From Deltaproteobacteria bacterium (GTDB taxonomy: Bacteria; Desulfobacterota; Desulfuromonadia; Geobacterales; Pseudopelobacteraceae), in contig JACRCG010000121.1 in NCBI GenBank assembly GCA_016219145.1, positions 1-11,474 of the forward strand: 11,474 nucleotides of DNA, in the 5' to 3' direction. Below the pieces are notes generated by a model. That model saw only the letters and a program-made list of their open reading frames with translations, made no database searches and was not told the DNA's origin. This document shows, piece after piece, positions 1 through 6,917 of the stretch; within the stretch, counting starts at the first letter, position 1, and each line of letters begins with the position of its first letter. The translations under genes and the position numbers were made by a program.

Positions 1-292
1 CCGGAATGACGCCGCCGCCAAAAACCTTGATGTCGCCGGCCCCTTTTTCACTGAAAAGCTGGGTGACGCGCGGCAGCAGGGTGTTGTGAGCGCCGGAGAG
101 GATCGAAAGCCCTACGCAATCAACATCCTCCTGGATGGCTGCGGCGACTATCTGCTCCGGCGTCTGATGCAGGCCGGTGTAGATGACTTCGAAACCGGCA
201 TCGCGAAAAGCTCTGGCAATAATCTTTGCACCGCGATCATGGCCGTCCAGGCCCGGTTTTCCGACAAGTACGCGTAATGTTCTTTCTGACAT
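1..292 (-). CDS. B12-binding (C-terminal) subunit of methylmalonyl-CoA-type mutase, partial
   Basis: The first 97 residues of a stand-alone cobalamin-binding domain of the methylmalonyl-CoA mutase family; the 3' end lies beyond the left edge. Such subunits are usually about 130-140 residues and pair with a separate large catalytic subunit to carry adenosylcobalamin for carbon-skeleton rearrangement of acyl-CoAs. Visible motifs are the DxHxxG signature (D16, H18, G21; the His is the lower axial cobalt ligand), SxL (S63-L65) and the glycine-rich GGG at 92-94. The ATG at 292-290 follows a GGAGGT ribosome site at 306-301. It is the last gene seen in a leftward operon after a crotonase-like gene and cobO, which makes its cofactor. 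The substrate (methylmalonyl-, isobutyryl- or another acyl-CoA) cannot be decided without the large subunit, which is not in the window. Confidence 0.9.
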   Translation of the reverse strand, partial: MSERTLRVLVGKPGLDGHDRGAKIIARAFRDAGFEVIYTGLHQTPEQIVAAAIQEDVDCVGLSILSGAHNTLLPRVTQLFSEKGAGDIKVFGGGVIP

Positions 293-342
293 GGTTAATT
301 ACCTCCGGTATGTTAGTGGTTAAACTGATTTCAGTTTGTGTC

Positions 343-467
343 TACGAATTCGCAAAAAGCTCCAGATGGCAGGCGTGCGAAATTTAAGGAGCGAGACGTA
401 CCCTTGCGGTACGTTGCAGCGACGAAAACGAGCACAACGAACCAGATGGACTTTTTCCGGATTCGTA
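343..467. repeat. Compact inverted-repeat element (MITE/REP-like), about 125 bp
   Basis: The two ends are near-perfect inverted copies: positions 343-369 read TACGAATTCGCAAAAAG then CTCCAGATGG, and the reverse complement of 467-442 reads TACGAATCCGGAAAAAG then TCCATCTGG. Inside is a perfect 7-bp hairpin, ACGTACC / GGTACGT (396-402 and 408-414), with a CTTGC loop. The octamer CCAGATGG also occurs as a direct copy at 362-369 and 442-449. No convincing coding potential is present. The element fills the gap between the cobO stop (472-470) and the ribosome site of the B12-subunit gene, so it is carried inside the operon transcript. It resembles small dispersed intergenic repeats, but whether other copies exist in this genome could not be checked. 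Confidence 0.65.
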
Positions 468-469
468 CT

Positions 470-997
470 CTACATTTCTATGCCACTGCGCGCAGGTACT
501 CCCGCCTTATAATAATGCTTGATTTCCCGCATCTCGGTCACCAGATCAGCCGCCTCGATCACGCGCTCATCGGCGTTACGCCCGGTCAGCACCAGTTCGA
601 CCCGTTCCGGTTTGAGAGTGATCAGTTCCAGCACCTGCTCGACGTCGATCAGCCCAAAGCCGACCGCGCCGTTGATCTCGTCGCAGATGAAGATGTCATA
701 GTCGCCCGAAGCAAGCAGGGCTTTGGCCTTGAGCAGGGCCTCCTGTGCGACGCAGCGGTCATCGGTGATATCTTTGGTGTTGACCCAGCCAGGCCTTCCG
801 GTCTGGATGATCGTCAGTAAAGGGGCCAGTTTTTCGGCGAGCAGATGCTCTCCGTACGGGCCGCCCCCTTTGATGAACTGAAAAACGCAGACTTTGAGGC
901 CCCGCCCGACGGCGCGCAGCGCCAGCCCTAAAGAAGCGGTTGTCTTCCCCTTGACGTTTCCGGTGTAAACCTGAGTGCAACCACGCTCCAGTGCCAT
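470..997 (-). CDS. cobO: Cob(I)alamin adenosyltransferase, CobA/CobO type
   Basis: 175 residues, normal for the family. It transfers the 5'-deoxyadenosyl group of ATP to cob(I)alamin (or cobyrinic acid a,c-diamide), giving the coenzyme form needed by acyl-CoA mutases. An N-terminal P-loop reads GNVKGKTT (residues 13-20), followed by DEIN (106-109), LTGRNA (137-142), EAADLVTEM (148-156) and an IKH...GIE tail (159-174), all typical of CobA/CobO. The usual third P-loop residue is glycine (GNGKGKTT); here it is valine (V15). The ATG directly abuts the TAG stop of the upstream crotonase gene (TAGATG), with a GGGGAA ribosome site inside that gene's last codons, so translation is probably coupled. 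Placement beside a B12-dependent mutase subunit suggests local supply of adenosylcobalamin to that enzyme, although a role in general cobalamin synthesis or salvage is equally possible. Confidence 0.92.
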   Translation of the reverse strand: MALERGCTQVYTGNVKGKTTASLGLALRAVGRGLKVCVFQFIKGGGPYGEHLLAEKLAPLLTIIQTGRPGWVNTKDITDDRCVAQEALLKAKALLASGDYDIFICDEINGAVGFGLIDVEQVLELITLKPERVELVLTGRNADERVIEAADLVTEMREIKHYYKAGVPARSGIEM

Positions 998-1774
998 CTA
1001 TTCCCCTTTGAACCCCGGCTGGCGTTTGTCCAGAAAAGCCTGCATCCCCTCGCGCTGGTCGTAGCTGGCAAAGCAGAGCGCAAAGGCGTTTCTTTCCAGC
1101 AGGCAGGCGGTTTGCAAATCTATGTCGTAACCGGCGTTGATCACCTCTCCGCCGATTCTGATCGCATTCGGGCTGCGACTGCAGATCAGAGTCATCAGCC
1201 TGACCGCCTCGCTCATCAGGTCTTTGGCGGCGTACAGCCGATTGATGAGCTTGATTCGAAACGCTTCCCCGGCAGTGATCATCTCACCGCTGTAGATCAT
1301 CTCTTTTGCCCTGGATTTACCGACCAGGCGCGCCAGACGCTGCGTGCCGCCGCAAAAGGGGATCTGTCCGGCCGCTATGCCGGGCAGGCCGAAACTCGCC
1401 GTATCCGAAGCAACGATAAAATCACAGGCCAGCGCAAGTTCAAGCCCCAGGCCCGAGCATACGCCCCCCACTGCAGCTATGCAGGGTCTGCCGGTTTTCT
1501 CCAGACTGAACATGACCTGCTGCCCAAGGCTGGCCAGCTCCGAAGCTTGAATATGAGACAGCGCCGTTCCGGCAGCCGTCCGGCAAAAGCCTTCCCCGGA
1601 ACCGGTGATAATGATGCCCTTGATGTCACTGCTGGCTGCAATAGCCGCTATCTGCCGCTGAAGCGCCTCCAGAACCTGGCGAGCCTCGGCAGCGCTGCTG
1701 CCGGGAATGATCACAACGGAAATACCGTTCTCAGCTTTATCTGTTTTACATAATCTTTCCGGCAAGGATGTCAC
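998..1774 (-). CDS. Enoyl-CoA hydratase/isomerase (crotonase) family protein with atypical active site
   Basis: 258 residues, the usual crotonase length. The fold is shown by the oxyanion-hole region GGVCSGLGLELALACD (103-118), the segment SFGLPGIAAGQIPFCGGTQR (127-146) and GEAFRIKLIN (169-178). Known hydratases use two glutamates twenty residues apart. The first is kept (E112, in LELA), but the second, normally in a PE[IV] motif, is replaced by glycine (G132, in LPGI). The first oxyanion-hole loop (FCRTAAG, 63-69) is also unusual. Simple hydratase activity is therefore doubtful; another crotonase reaction such as a decarboxylation or isomerisation on the mutase product or substrate is possible but unproven. 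The chosen start is GTG at 1774-1772, about 28 bases after the predicted transcription start, with only a weak ribosome site. It is the first gene of the leftward B12 operon. Confidence 0.85.
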   Translation of the reverse strand: MTSLPERLCKTDKAENGISVVIIPGSSAAEARQVLEALQRQIAAIAASSDIKGIIITGSGEGFCRTAAGTALSHIQASELASLGQQVMFSLEKTGRPCIAAVGGVCSGLGLELALACDFIVASDTASFGLPGIAAGQIPFCGGTQRLARLVGKSRAKEMIYSGEMITAGEAFRIKLINRLYAAKDLMSEAVRLMTLICSRSPNAIRIGGEVINAGYDIDLQTACLLERNAFALCFASYDQREGMQAFLDKRQPGFKGE

Positions 1775-1809
1775 CCTGTTTTTTAGCTGGAGTAAAATTA
1801 TACGGCCAG

Positions 1810-1838
1810 ACTATAGCAATTCAGCCCCTTACGGTCAA
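1810..1838 (-). promoter_or_regulatory. Sigma-70 promoter for the crotonase-cobO-B12 operon
   Basis: On the minus strand, TTGACC (1838-1833) and TATAGT (1815-1810) are separated by exactly 17 bases. Predicted transcription start is near 1803, about 28 bases before the GTG at 1774. A second TATAAT box lies just downstream at 1802-1797 but has no acceptable -35 partner. Confidence 0.6.
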
Positions 1839-1873
1839 GAAAAGCTTTGGAATTTATTATCGACAGTAAAATC

Positions 1874-1901
1874 TTGCCGATTGCAACTTTATGACTATAC
1901 T
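1874..1901 (+). promoter_or_regulatory. Probable sigma-70 promoter for glutamate dehydrogenase
   Basis: TTGCCG (1874-1879) and TATACT (1896-1901) are separated by 16 bases. Predicted start is near 1908, giving a leader of about 36 bases before the ATG at 1944. Its -35 box lies about 36 bp from the -35 box of the divergent B12-operon promoter, so a regulator bound between them could affect both. Confidence 0.45.
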
Positions 1902-1943
1902 ACACCGAAAAGAGCATTCATTCTGCATCCGGGAGCCGCCACA

Positions 1944-4919
1944 ATGAACCTTTCAGCCGCCATCCGACGTACCGCCAGAGCCGCCAGCAATACCGCAGAG
2001 CAGAACGCAGCCTGGCTTCAGCAGCATATGAGCCCCTATTTCTTCCAGGCCATGGCTGACGAGGAAGAAGCTTTGATGCTGCTGGCGCGCGAGATGAACC
2101 AGCTGGAACGTAACCGCTATCTGGTTCTGGCCGATCGCAAAAAGAGACTCATGATTGCCTGCCTCAACCGCCCCGGCTCGCTGTACGATACCCTGCGCCG
2201 GGTTGGCGAACGGGAGATTTCCTATGCCATGTTCTCACATTCGAATGCCGACATGCCGGCTATTCAAGGAGAGCTGGAGATACAGCGCTTCGAGTTTGAC
2301 CGCCGCCAGAACCACGAGATACACTTAAACCAGGAGGTGACAATCCCGGCGCCGCTGCTCAGAAAAGTGCGGGCCGAACTGCGCTCTTCCTTCCCGGAAT
2401 TTGATTTGAAGAAGCTTGACCGTCTCCTCAAAATCCTCTGGCTTAACAATGAAAATTACATCCGCATGTCGCCGGCTTCACGCGTCGCATATCTGGTCTG
2501 GCTGTTTGAAAGGGGCAACGCCGCCGGCGGCCTGTTTCTGGACATTTCACAGGTGGAGCGCGAGGGGCGCAGGGAGACCAGGGTTCTGTTTGCGGTCGGC
2601 AATCCCCCCAGAGATGAGTTCCTGCTGCAGGTTCTGGAGGTATTCAACCGGCTGAATGTCGGCATCCGCCGGGCTTATTGCCAGACTATCTCAAACGGTA
2701 TCCATCCTTATTTTCTGGGAGCGTTCTTTGTCATAAGCAGAGATGGTCAGGATATCTCTCCCGGAAGCGAGCTGGCAGCCCACCTGAAGCGTGAACTCTG
2801 TACCACCCAGATTATTGCGACCTCTTCACCGGCCTATTCGGAATACGTCGCCAAAGGGATGCTCTCCGGAGAAGACGGCGCACTGATCGATGCATTCATA
2901 GCTTTTTGCCATACCAGCCTGGCACACGGGCAGCCGGACCGTTTCGGCCTGGAGGATGTCCAGACCGCATTTTATGATCATCCGGAGATGGCCCAGGTAA
3001 TGCTACGGCTGTTCCGGCTGCGATTTGATCCTGACCTGGCGGAACGCGCCGGCCTGTATGAGGCGGCGCTGGCCGAAGCCCGTGATGCCGTGGAGGGCTA
3101 CAATACCGGACATCGCTGGCTGGATGATATCCGGCGCGCTGTCTACCGCTGCTGCCTTTTGCTGGTCACGCATACCCTGAAAACAAACCTGTTCGTGGTT
3201 GAAAAACAGGCGTTGGCATTCCGGCTTGATCCGGGCTATCTGCGCCTTCTGGGGCACGAATTCACATCCGACCTGCCGGAATCGCTCCCTTTCCGGATAA
3301 CATTTTTCTTCAGCCGCTTCGGCGCCGGTTATCACATCGGTTTTTCAGACATCGCCAGAGGTGGATGGCGCACCGTCATCGCCCGCAGCGCAGATGATTA
3401 CATCACTTCAACCAACACCCTGTTCCGGGAAGTCTACGTTTTGGCCCATACCCAGCACCTGAAGAACAAGGATATCTATGAGGGCGGCTCCAAGATGGCG
3501 CTGGTGCTGAACGCCTCCGATCTTGCACAGTCCGGTGTCGAAGATGAAAATTGCCGGCTCTACAAATTGCAGTACGGCATCGCCAATGCATTTCTGGATA
3601 TCTTCGTGACCGACAACGGCCTGGCCCGCGACCGGCGCATCGTCGATTACTACGGCGATGACGAGCCGATCGAAATCGGCCCGGACGAGAATATGCACGA
3701 CGGCATGATCGAATCCATCGCCGCTCTTTCCAAAAAACGTGGCTACATCCTGGGCGTCGGAATCATGTCCAGCAAGCGTTTCGGGATCAACCACAAGGAG
3801 TATGGCGTAACATCCACCGGCGTGGTGACTTTTGCCGAAATCACCATGGTCGACATACTCGGCACAAATATCGCCAAAGACGCTTTCTCGCTCAAGATGA
3901 CCGGCGGACCGAACGGCGACGTGGCCGGCAACTGCCTGCGGATCATGCTGGAGCGCTGCCCGGCCGTGCAGGTCAGGCTGATTCTGGACGGAACCGCTGC
4001 GCTGTTTGATCCTGACGGCATCAGCCATGACGGATTACGTCGCATCATATTATCTCACGATCTGGATATTTTCGATCCAGCCTGCCTGCAAGAAGGGGGC
4101 TTCATAATCTACCGCACCGGCCGTCGCATGGAAGGGCTCAAGGAATCACATCGCAAGATCAGCCGCATTGCCGGAAAGCTGGTGGAAGAATGGCTGGATA
4201 TTGATGATTTCTACAGGCTCTACAACAGCCTCGTCTTTACGGTCAAGGCTGATCTTTTCATCCCGGCCGGTGGCCGGCCCGAGACCATTGACGTTCAGAA
4301 CTGGCGGCAGTTTCTGGATGAAAATGGCGCTCCTTCATCAAAAGTAATCGTAGAAGGGGCCAACTCCTTCATCACCCCGGAGGCCAGGCTGCAACTGCAA
4401 AAGAGCGGCGTTGTGATCATGCGCGACGCCTCGGCCAACAAATGCGGCGTCATCTCATCCTCATACGAGATCATTGCCAATCTGCTGCTCAGCGAGTCGG
4501 AATTCCTGGAGCACAAGGAGCGTTATGTCGGCGATGTCCTCTCAATCCTCAAGACACGGGCTGCCGATGAAGCCGCCCTGATCCTGCGCAGACGAAAGGA
4601 GTCCGGCAACACGCTGCTCTGTTCCGAAATTTCGGAGACGGTCAGTCAGAACATCAACAGCCTCTATTCGCGCCTGTTCGATTTTTTCACAGCCCGGCCG
4701 GAGTTGTGCCTGCGCCCCCCTTTCCGTCAGGCGGTAATCAACCATCTGCCGCGCATGCTGCGGGAAACTGCCGCTTTCCGGCAGCGGATCAAAAAGCTGC
4801 CCAGCAAGTACCTGTGCGCCATTCTGGCCGCCGAAATAGGTTCCTCGCTGGTCTACACCGGCAGCAGAGACGCGGATTTCGAGGATATGGTCAGGCGGCA
4901 CCTGGCGCGCGTGCTGTAA
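1944..4919 (+). CDS. Large NAD-specific glutamate dehydrogenase (about 990-residue type)
   Basis: 991 residues from the chosen ATG. It catalyses oxidative deamination of glutamate to 2-oxoglutarate and ammonia with NAD, probably in the cytoplasm. The N-terminal half is regulatory, with ACT-like stretches near 65-100 and 205-260. The catalytic part shows GGSKMAL (514-520, K517 a likely active-site lysine), GGPNGDVAGN (654-663, dinucleotide-binding turn), EGAN (804-807) and NKCGVISSSYE (832-842, a motif typical of NAD-GDH). It is shorter than the roughly 1600-residue proteobacterial enzymes and much longer than the 450-residue hexamers. The frame is open back to 1707, but ATG 1944 has a GGGAG ribosome site at 1931-1935 and a promoter just upstream, while the longer form would cross both promoters and the start of the opposite gene. 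No terminator is evident after the stop. Confidence 0.93.
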   Translation: MNLSAAIRRTARAASNTAEQNAAWLQQHMSPYFFQAMADEEEALMLLAREMNQLERNRYLVLADRKKRLMIACLNRPGSLYDTLRRVGEREISYAMFSHSNADMPAIQGELEIQRFEFDRRQNHEIHLNQEVTIPAPLLRKVRAELRSSFPEFDLKKLDRLLKILWLNNENYIRMSPASRVAYLVWLFERGNAAGGLFLDISQVEREGRRETRVLFAVGNPPRDEFLLQVLEVFNRLNVGIRRAYCQTISNGIHPYFLGAFFVISRDGQDISPGSELAAHLKRELCTTQIIATSSPAYSEYVAKGMLSGEDGALIDAFIAFCHTSLAHGQPDRFGLEDVQTAFYDHPEMAQVMLRLFRLRFDPDLAERAGLYEAALAEARDAVEGYNTGHRWLDDIRRAVYRCCLLLVTHTLKTNLFVVEKQALAFRLDPGYLRLLGHEFTSDLPESLPFRITFFFSRFGAGYHIGFSDIARGGWRTVIARSADDYITSTNTLFREVYVLAHTQHLKNKDIYEGGSKMALVLNASDLAQSGVEDENCRLYKLQYGIANAFLDIFVTDNGLARDRRIVDYYGDDEPIEIGPDENMHDGMIESIAALSKKRGYILGVGIMSSKRFGINHKEYGVTSTGVVTFAEITMVDILGTNIAKDAFSLKMTGGPNGDVAGNCLRIMLERCPAVQVRLILDGTAALFDPDGISHDGLRRIILSHDLDIFDPACLQEGGFIIYRTGRRMEGLKESHRKISRIAGKLVEEWLDIDDFYRLYNSLVFTVKADLFIPAGGRPETIDVQNWRQFLDENGAPSSKVIVEGANSFITPEARLQLQKSGVVIMRDASANKCGVISSSYEIIANLLLSESEFLEHKERYVGDVLSILKTRAADEAALILRRRKESGNTLLCSEISETVSQNINSLYSRLFDFFTARPELCLRPPFRQAVINHLPRMLRETAAFRQRIKKLPSKYLCAILAAEIGSSLVYTGSRDADFEDMVRRHLARVL

Positions 4920-4923
4920 GTTT

Positions 4924-4952
4924 TTGCTTTTATTCCCTTAGCCAGCTATGTT
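4924..4952 (+). promoter_or_regulatory. Possible promoter for the YtxH-like / LarA-like pair
   Basis: TTGCTT (4924-4929) and TATGTT (4947-4952) lie 17 bases apart in the 84-base gap after the glutamate dehydrogenase gene. Predicted start is near 4959, giving a leader of about 45 bases. The boxes are moderate matches, so read-through from upstream remains possible. Confidence 0.38.
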
Positions 4953-5003
4953 AGAAGAGAACGTGTATACACCCTCATAAATTCGAACAATAAGGAGTCC
5001 GTA

Positions 5004-5246
5004 ATGTGCAAGAGTAATAATGCCGGTGCGGCTGTAATATCCTTTGTTTCCGGTGCGGTGATCGGCGTGGCGGCCGCTCTGCTTCTGGCCCCGGCACCCG
5101 GAAACGAGATGCGCGCCAAACTGTCCGGGCTTGGTGAAAGCGCCGCCGAGCGGATGAAGCGTCTTGCCCGCGAAGCCAAGTTCAAGGTAACTCCCAAGTC
5201 CAAGGGGGGCGATTATGAGTATGACGGCGGAGACGCCTGGATCTGA
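5004..5246 (+). CDS. Small YtxH-like membrane protein
   Basis: 80 residues. A hydrophobic stretch rich in Gly and Ala (about 8-31), ending in LLLAPAPGNEMR, is the typical YtxH/gas-vesicle-like signature (a Gly-rich transmembrane helix followed by AP..G.E.R). It is followed by a basic amphipathic helix and an acidic, Gly-rich tail. The protein is expected to be a single-pass inner-membrane protein with a short N-terminus; the molecular function of the family is unsettled, although Bacillus relatives are stress-associated. A clear AAGGAG ribosome site precedes the ATG. Its last 32 bases overlap the start of the LarA-like gene in another frame, so the two are probably co-translated, but no functional link is known. 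Confidence 0.8.
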   Translation: MCKSNNAGAAVISFVSGAVIGVAAALLLAPAPGNEMRAKLSGLGESAAERMKRLAREAKFKVTPKSKGGDYEYDGGDAWI

Positions 5247-6549
5247 TCGACCTCGTCCGATGGAACTGAAATACGGCTCAACAGCATTTAACCTCGATCT
5301 CCCGCCGGACCGTCTGGCGGGAGTAATTGTGCCGACGCTGCACCCCTCCCCGGAATTTCCCGAAGATATTATTCGCCGAGCCCTTGATACCTGCCAGTCA
5401 CATTTCTGCTCCTTCAAAGCCGGAGAAAAGGTTGTCATCGTAACCTCTGACATCACCCGCTATACCGGCAGTGAGATCTATCTGCCGCTGCTGGTCGAGC
5501 GGCTGAACGACTGCGGCATCCCCGACCGCGATATCGAGATTCTGATCGCTCTGGGAATCCATCGCAAGCAGACCGACCATGAGCACCAGAAGATCCTCGG
5601 CCCGCTCTACGGCAGGCTGCGCGTGATTGACCACGACTGTGACGACCATGATCAACTGACAACTATCGGCACCACTTCCAACGGCATCCGGGTCAGCATC
5701 AACCGCCGGGCGGCCCTGGCCGATCGCCTGATTCTGACCGGCACGATCAGCTTTCACTATTTCGCCGGTTTCGGCGGCGGACGCAAAAGCGTTCTGCCCG
5801 GCATCGCCAGCCGTCAGGCCTGCATGGCCAGCCATTTTACGGTGCTGAACCCCGGCAACGGCAGCGGCAAGAATCCGCTGGCAACCACCGGTAACCTGGT
5901 GGGGAATCCTGTTCATCAGGCCATGCTTGAAGGGTGCGCGATGGCCGAACCGGATTTTATCCTTAACACGGTGCTGACTCCGGACAAGCAGATCATGGCC
6001 GCCTTTGCCGGGGATTGGCGGCAGGCGCACGAAGAGGGCTGCCGTTTCTATTCAGAGCGATTCGCCTTTCCGCTTCAACAAAAGGCCGATCTGGTGATCG
6101 CATCCTGCGGCGGCTTCCCCAAGGACATCAACCTGATTCAGGCCCACAAATCAATGGAGTATGCCTCTCAGGCGATCAAGGACAGCGGAGTAATGATCCT
6201 TTTGGCCGAGTGCCGTGACGGCTTTGGCAACGCCACTTTTTTTAACTGGTTTCGCCACAAGCAACTGGAAGAGTTTGAAGCGGCGCTGCGCGAGCAGTAC
6301 GAAATCAACGGCCAGACCGCCTACTCGACACTGCAAAAAGCCCAGCGCTTCCGCATCATCCTGGTATCGCAGTTTCCCGAGCGGCAGGTCGAGGAGATGG
6401 GAATGATCCCGGCCCGCACGCTGGACAGCGCCATGAACCTTGCTCTTCCGATGCTTCCTTCCGACTGGCAGGCATATCTTATGCCGGAGGCTGGCAGTGT
6501 TTTGCCGGTGGCAGAGGCGTATGCAGCTAACCAGCATGCAAAACAGTAG
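5215..6549 (+). CDS. LarA-like nickel-pincer racemase family protein (DUF2088)
   Basis: 444 residues, close to LarA length (about 425). In lactate racemase, LarA interconverts L- and D-lactate using a nickel-pincer nucleotide bound to a lysine. All landmarks seen in LarA are here with matching spacing: DITRYT (79-84, for D.TRP.P), GIHR with H116, H181 in SFHYFAG, K191 in GGGRKSVLPG (cofactor lysine) and H207 (nickel ligand), plus NPVHQAMLEG (231-240) and GGFPKDINLIQAHKS (299-313). Spacings H181-K191 (10) and K191-H207 (16) equal those in LarA. The substrate may not be lactate, since the family acts on various 2-hydroxy acids. LarB, LarC and LarE, which make the cofactor, are not in the window. 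ATG 5215 is chosen because AAGGGGGG (5202-5209) precedes it; it overlaps the YtxH-like gene by 32 bases. ATG 5260 is the alternative but has no ribosome site. Confidence 0.85.
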   Translation: MSMTAETPGSDRPRPMELKYGSTAFNLDLPPDRLAGVIVPTLHPSPEFPEDIIRRALDTCQSHFCSFKAGEKVVIVTSDITRYTGSEIYLPLLVERLNDCGIPDRDIEILIALGIHRKQTDHEHQKILGPLYGRLRVIDHDCDDHDQLTTIGTTSNGIRVSINRRAALADRLILTGTISFHYFAGFGGGRKSVLPGIASRQACMASHFTVLNPGNGSGKNPLATTGNLVGNPVHQAMLEGCAMAEPDFILNTVLTPDKQIMAAFAGDWRQAHEEGCRFYSERFAFPLQQKADLVIASCGGFPKDINLIQAHKSMEYASQAIKDSGVMILLAECRDGFGNATFFNWFRHKQLEEFEAALREQYEINGQTAYSTLQKAQRFRIILVSQFPERQVEEMGMIPARTLDSAMNLALPMLPSDWQAYLMPEAGSVLPVAEAYAANQHAKQ

Positions 6550-6553
6550 AGGG

Positions 6554-6585
6554 TCAGGCACTGAAAAATAAAGTATCAGGTCTGA
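6554..6585 (+). repeat. Short direct repeat, possible REP-type remnant
   Basis: TCAGGCACTGA (6554-6564) and TCAGGTCTGA (6576-6585) are imperfect direct copies separated by an 11-base AT-rich spacer. They lie just after the LarA-like stop, at the point where the base composition drops. They could mark the edge of an inserted block; evidence is limited to this one copy. Confidence 0.3.
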
Positions 6586-6586
6586 G

Positions 6587-6615
6587 TTGACCACAATTTC
6601 AAGAACGTATAGACT
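6587..6615 (+). promoter_or_regulatory. Possible promoter for the DUF4160/DUF2442 pair
   Basis: TTGACC (6587-6592) is followed by TATAGA (6608-6613, spacer 15) or TAGACT (6610-6615, spacer 17). The -35 box is good; the -10 assignment is uncertain. It lies 29-36 bases before the ATG at 6644. Confidence 0.38.
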
Positions 6616-6643
6616 TGTGATCGAAGACAAAGGAGCATAGCAT

Positions 6644-6910
6644 ATGCCCATAATCTCTATGTTTTACGGCATCATTATTCGTATGTATCTTATTGACAAC
6701 AAGAACCACAACCTGCCACATTTTCATGCTAAGTACGCTGAATATGAGGCGTCTATCCGCATTGAAGATGGTGAGGTTTTGGCGGGAGAATTGCCCCGTA
6801 AGCAGTTGCGACTGGTGCAGGCCTGGATAGAACTACACCGGGATGAGCTACAGGCCGATTGGGAACTGGCTGTCGCGGGAGAAAATCCTTACAAAATTAC
6901 CCCGCTGTGA
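6644..6910 (+). CDS. DUF4160 domain protein
   Basis: 88 residues covering the whole DUF4160 domain: MPIISMFYGIIIRMY at the start, the conserved PHFHAKY (25-31), an acidic strand-turn (IRIEDGEVLAGELP, 38-51), the helix LVQAWIELHRDEL (57-69) and a C-terminal KITPL. The ATG has an AAAGGAG ribosome site at 6629-6635. The biochemical role is unknown; the conserved histidines suggest a metal site or active site, but this is only inference. DUF4160 genes are often found directly before DUF2442 genes, as here (7-base gap), and the pair has the size and tight coupling of a toxin-antitoxin module. It sits beside a HicAB module in AT-richer DNA, which fits horizontal acquisition. Confidence 0.85.
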   Translation: MPIISMFYGIIIRMYLIDNKNHNLPHFHAKYAEYEASIRIEDGEVLAGELPRKQLRLVQAWIELHRDELQADWELAVAGENPYKITPL

Positions 6911-6917
6911 GGTTGCT

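Noticed and set aside
338..820. 160-residue plus-strand open frame
   Set aside because: It runs antisense to cobO and across the inverted-repeat element, and has no family resemblance or ribosome site.
1707..1943. 79-residue N-terminal extension of the glutamate dehydrogenase frame
   Set aside because: It would overlap the start of the opposite-strand crotonase gene and both promoters, has no ribosome site, and the sequence is not like the family. ATG 1944 with GGGAG upstream is a better start.
3408..4048. Long minus-strand open frames inside the glutamate dehydrogenase gene
   Set aside because: They are antisense to strongly conserved catalytic motifs and are explained by GC-rich codon usage.
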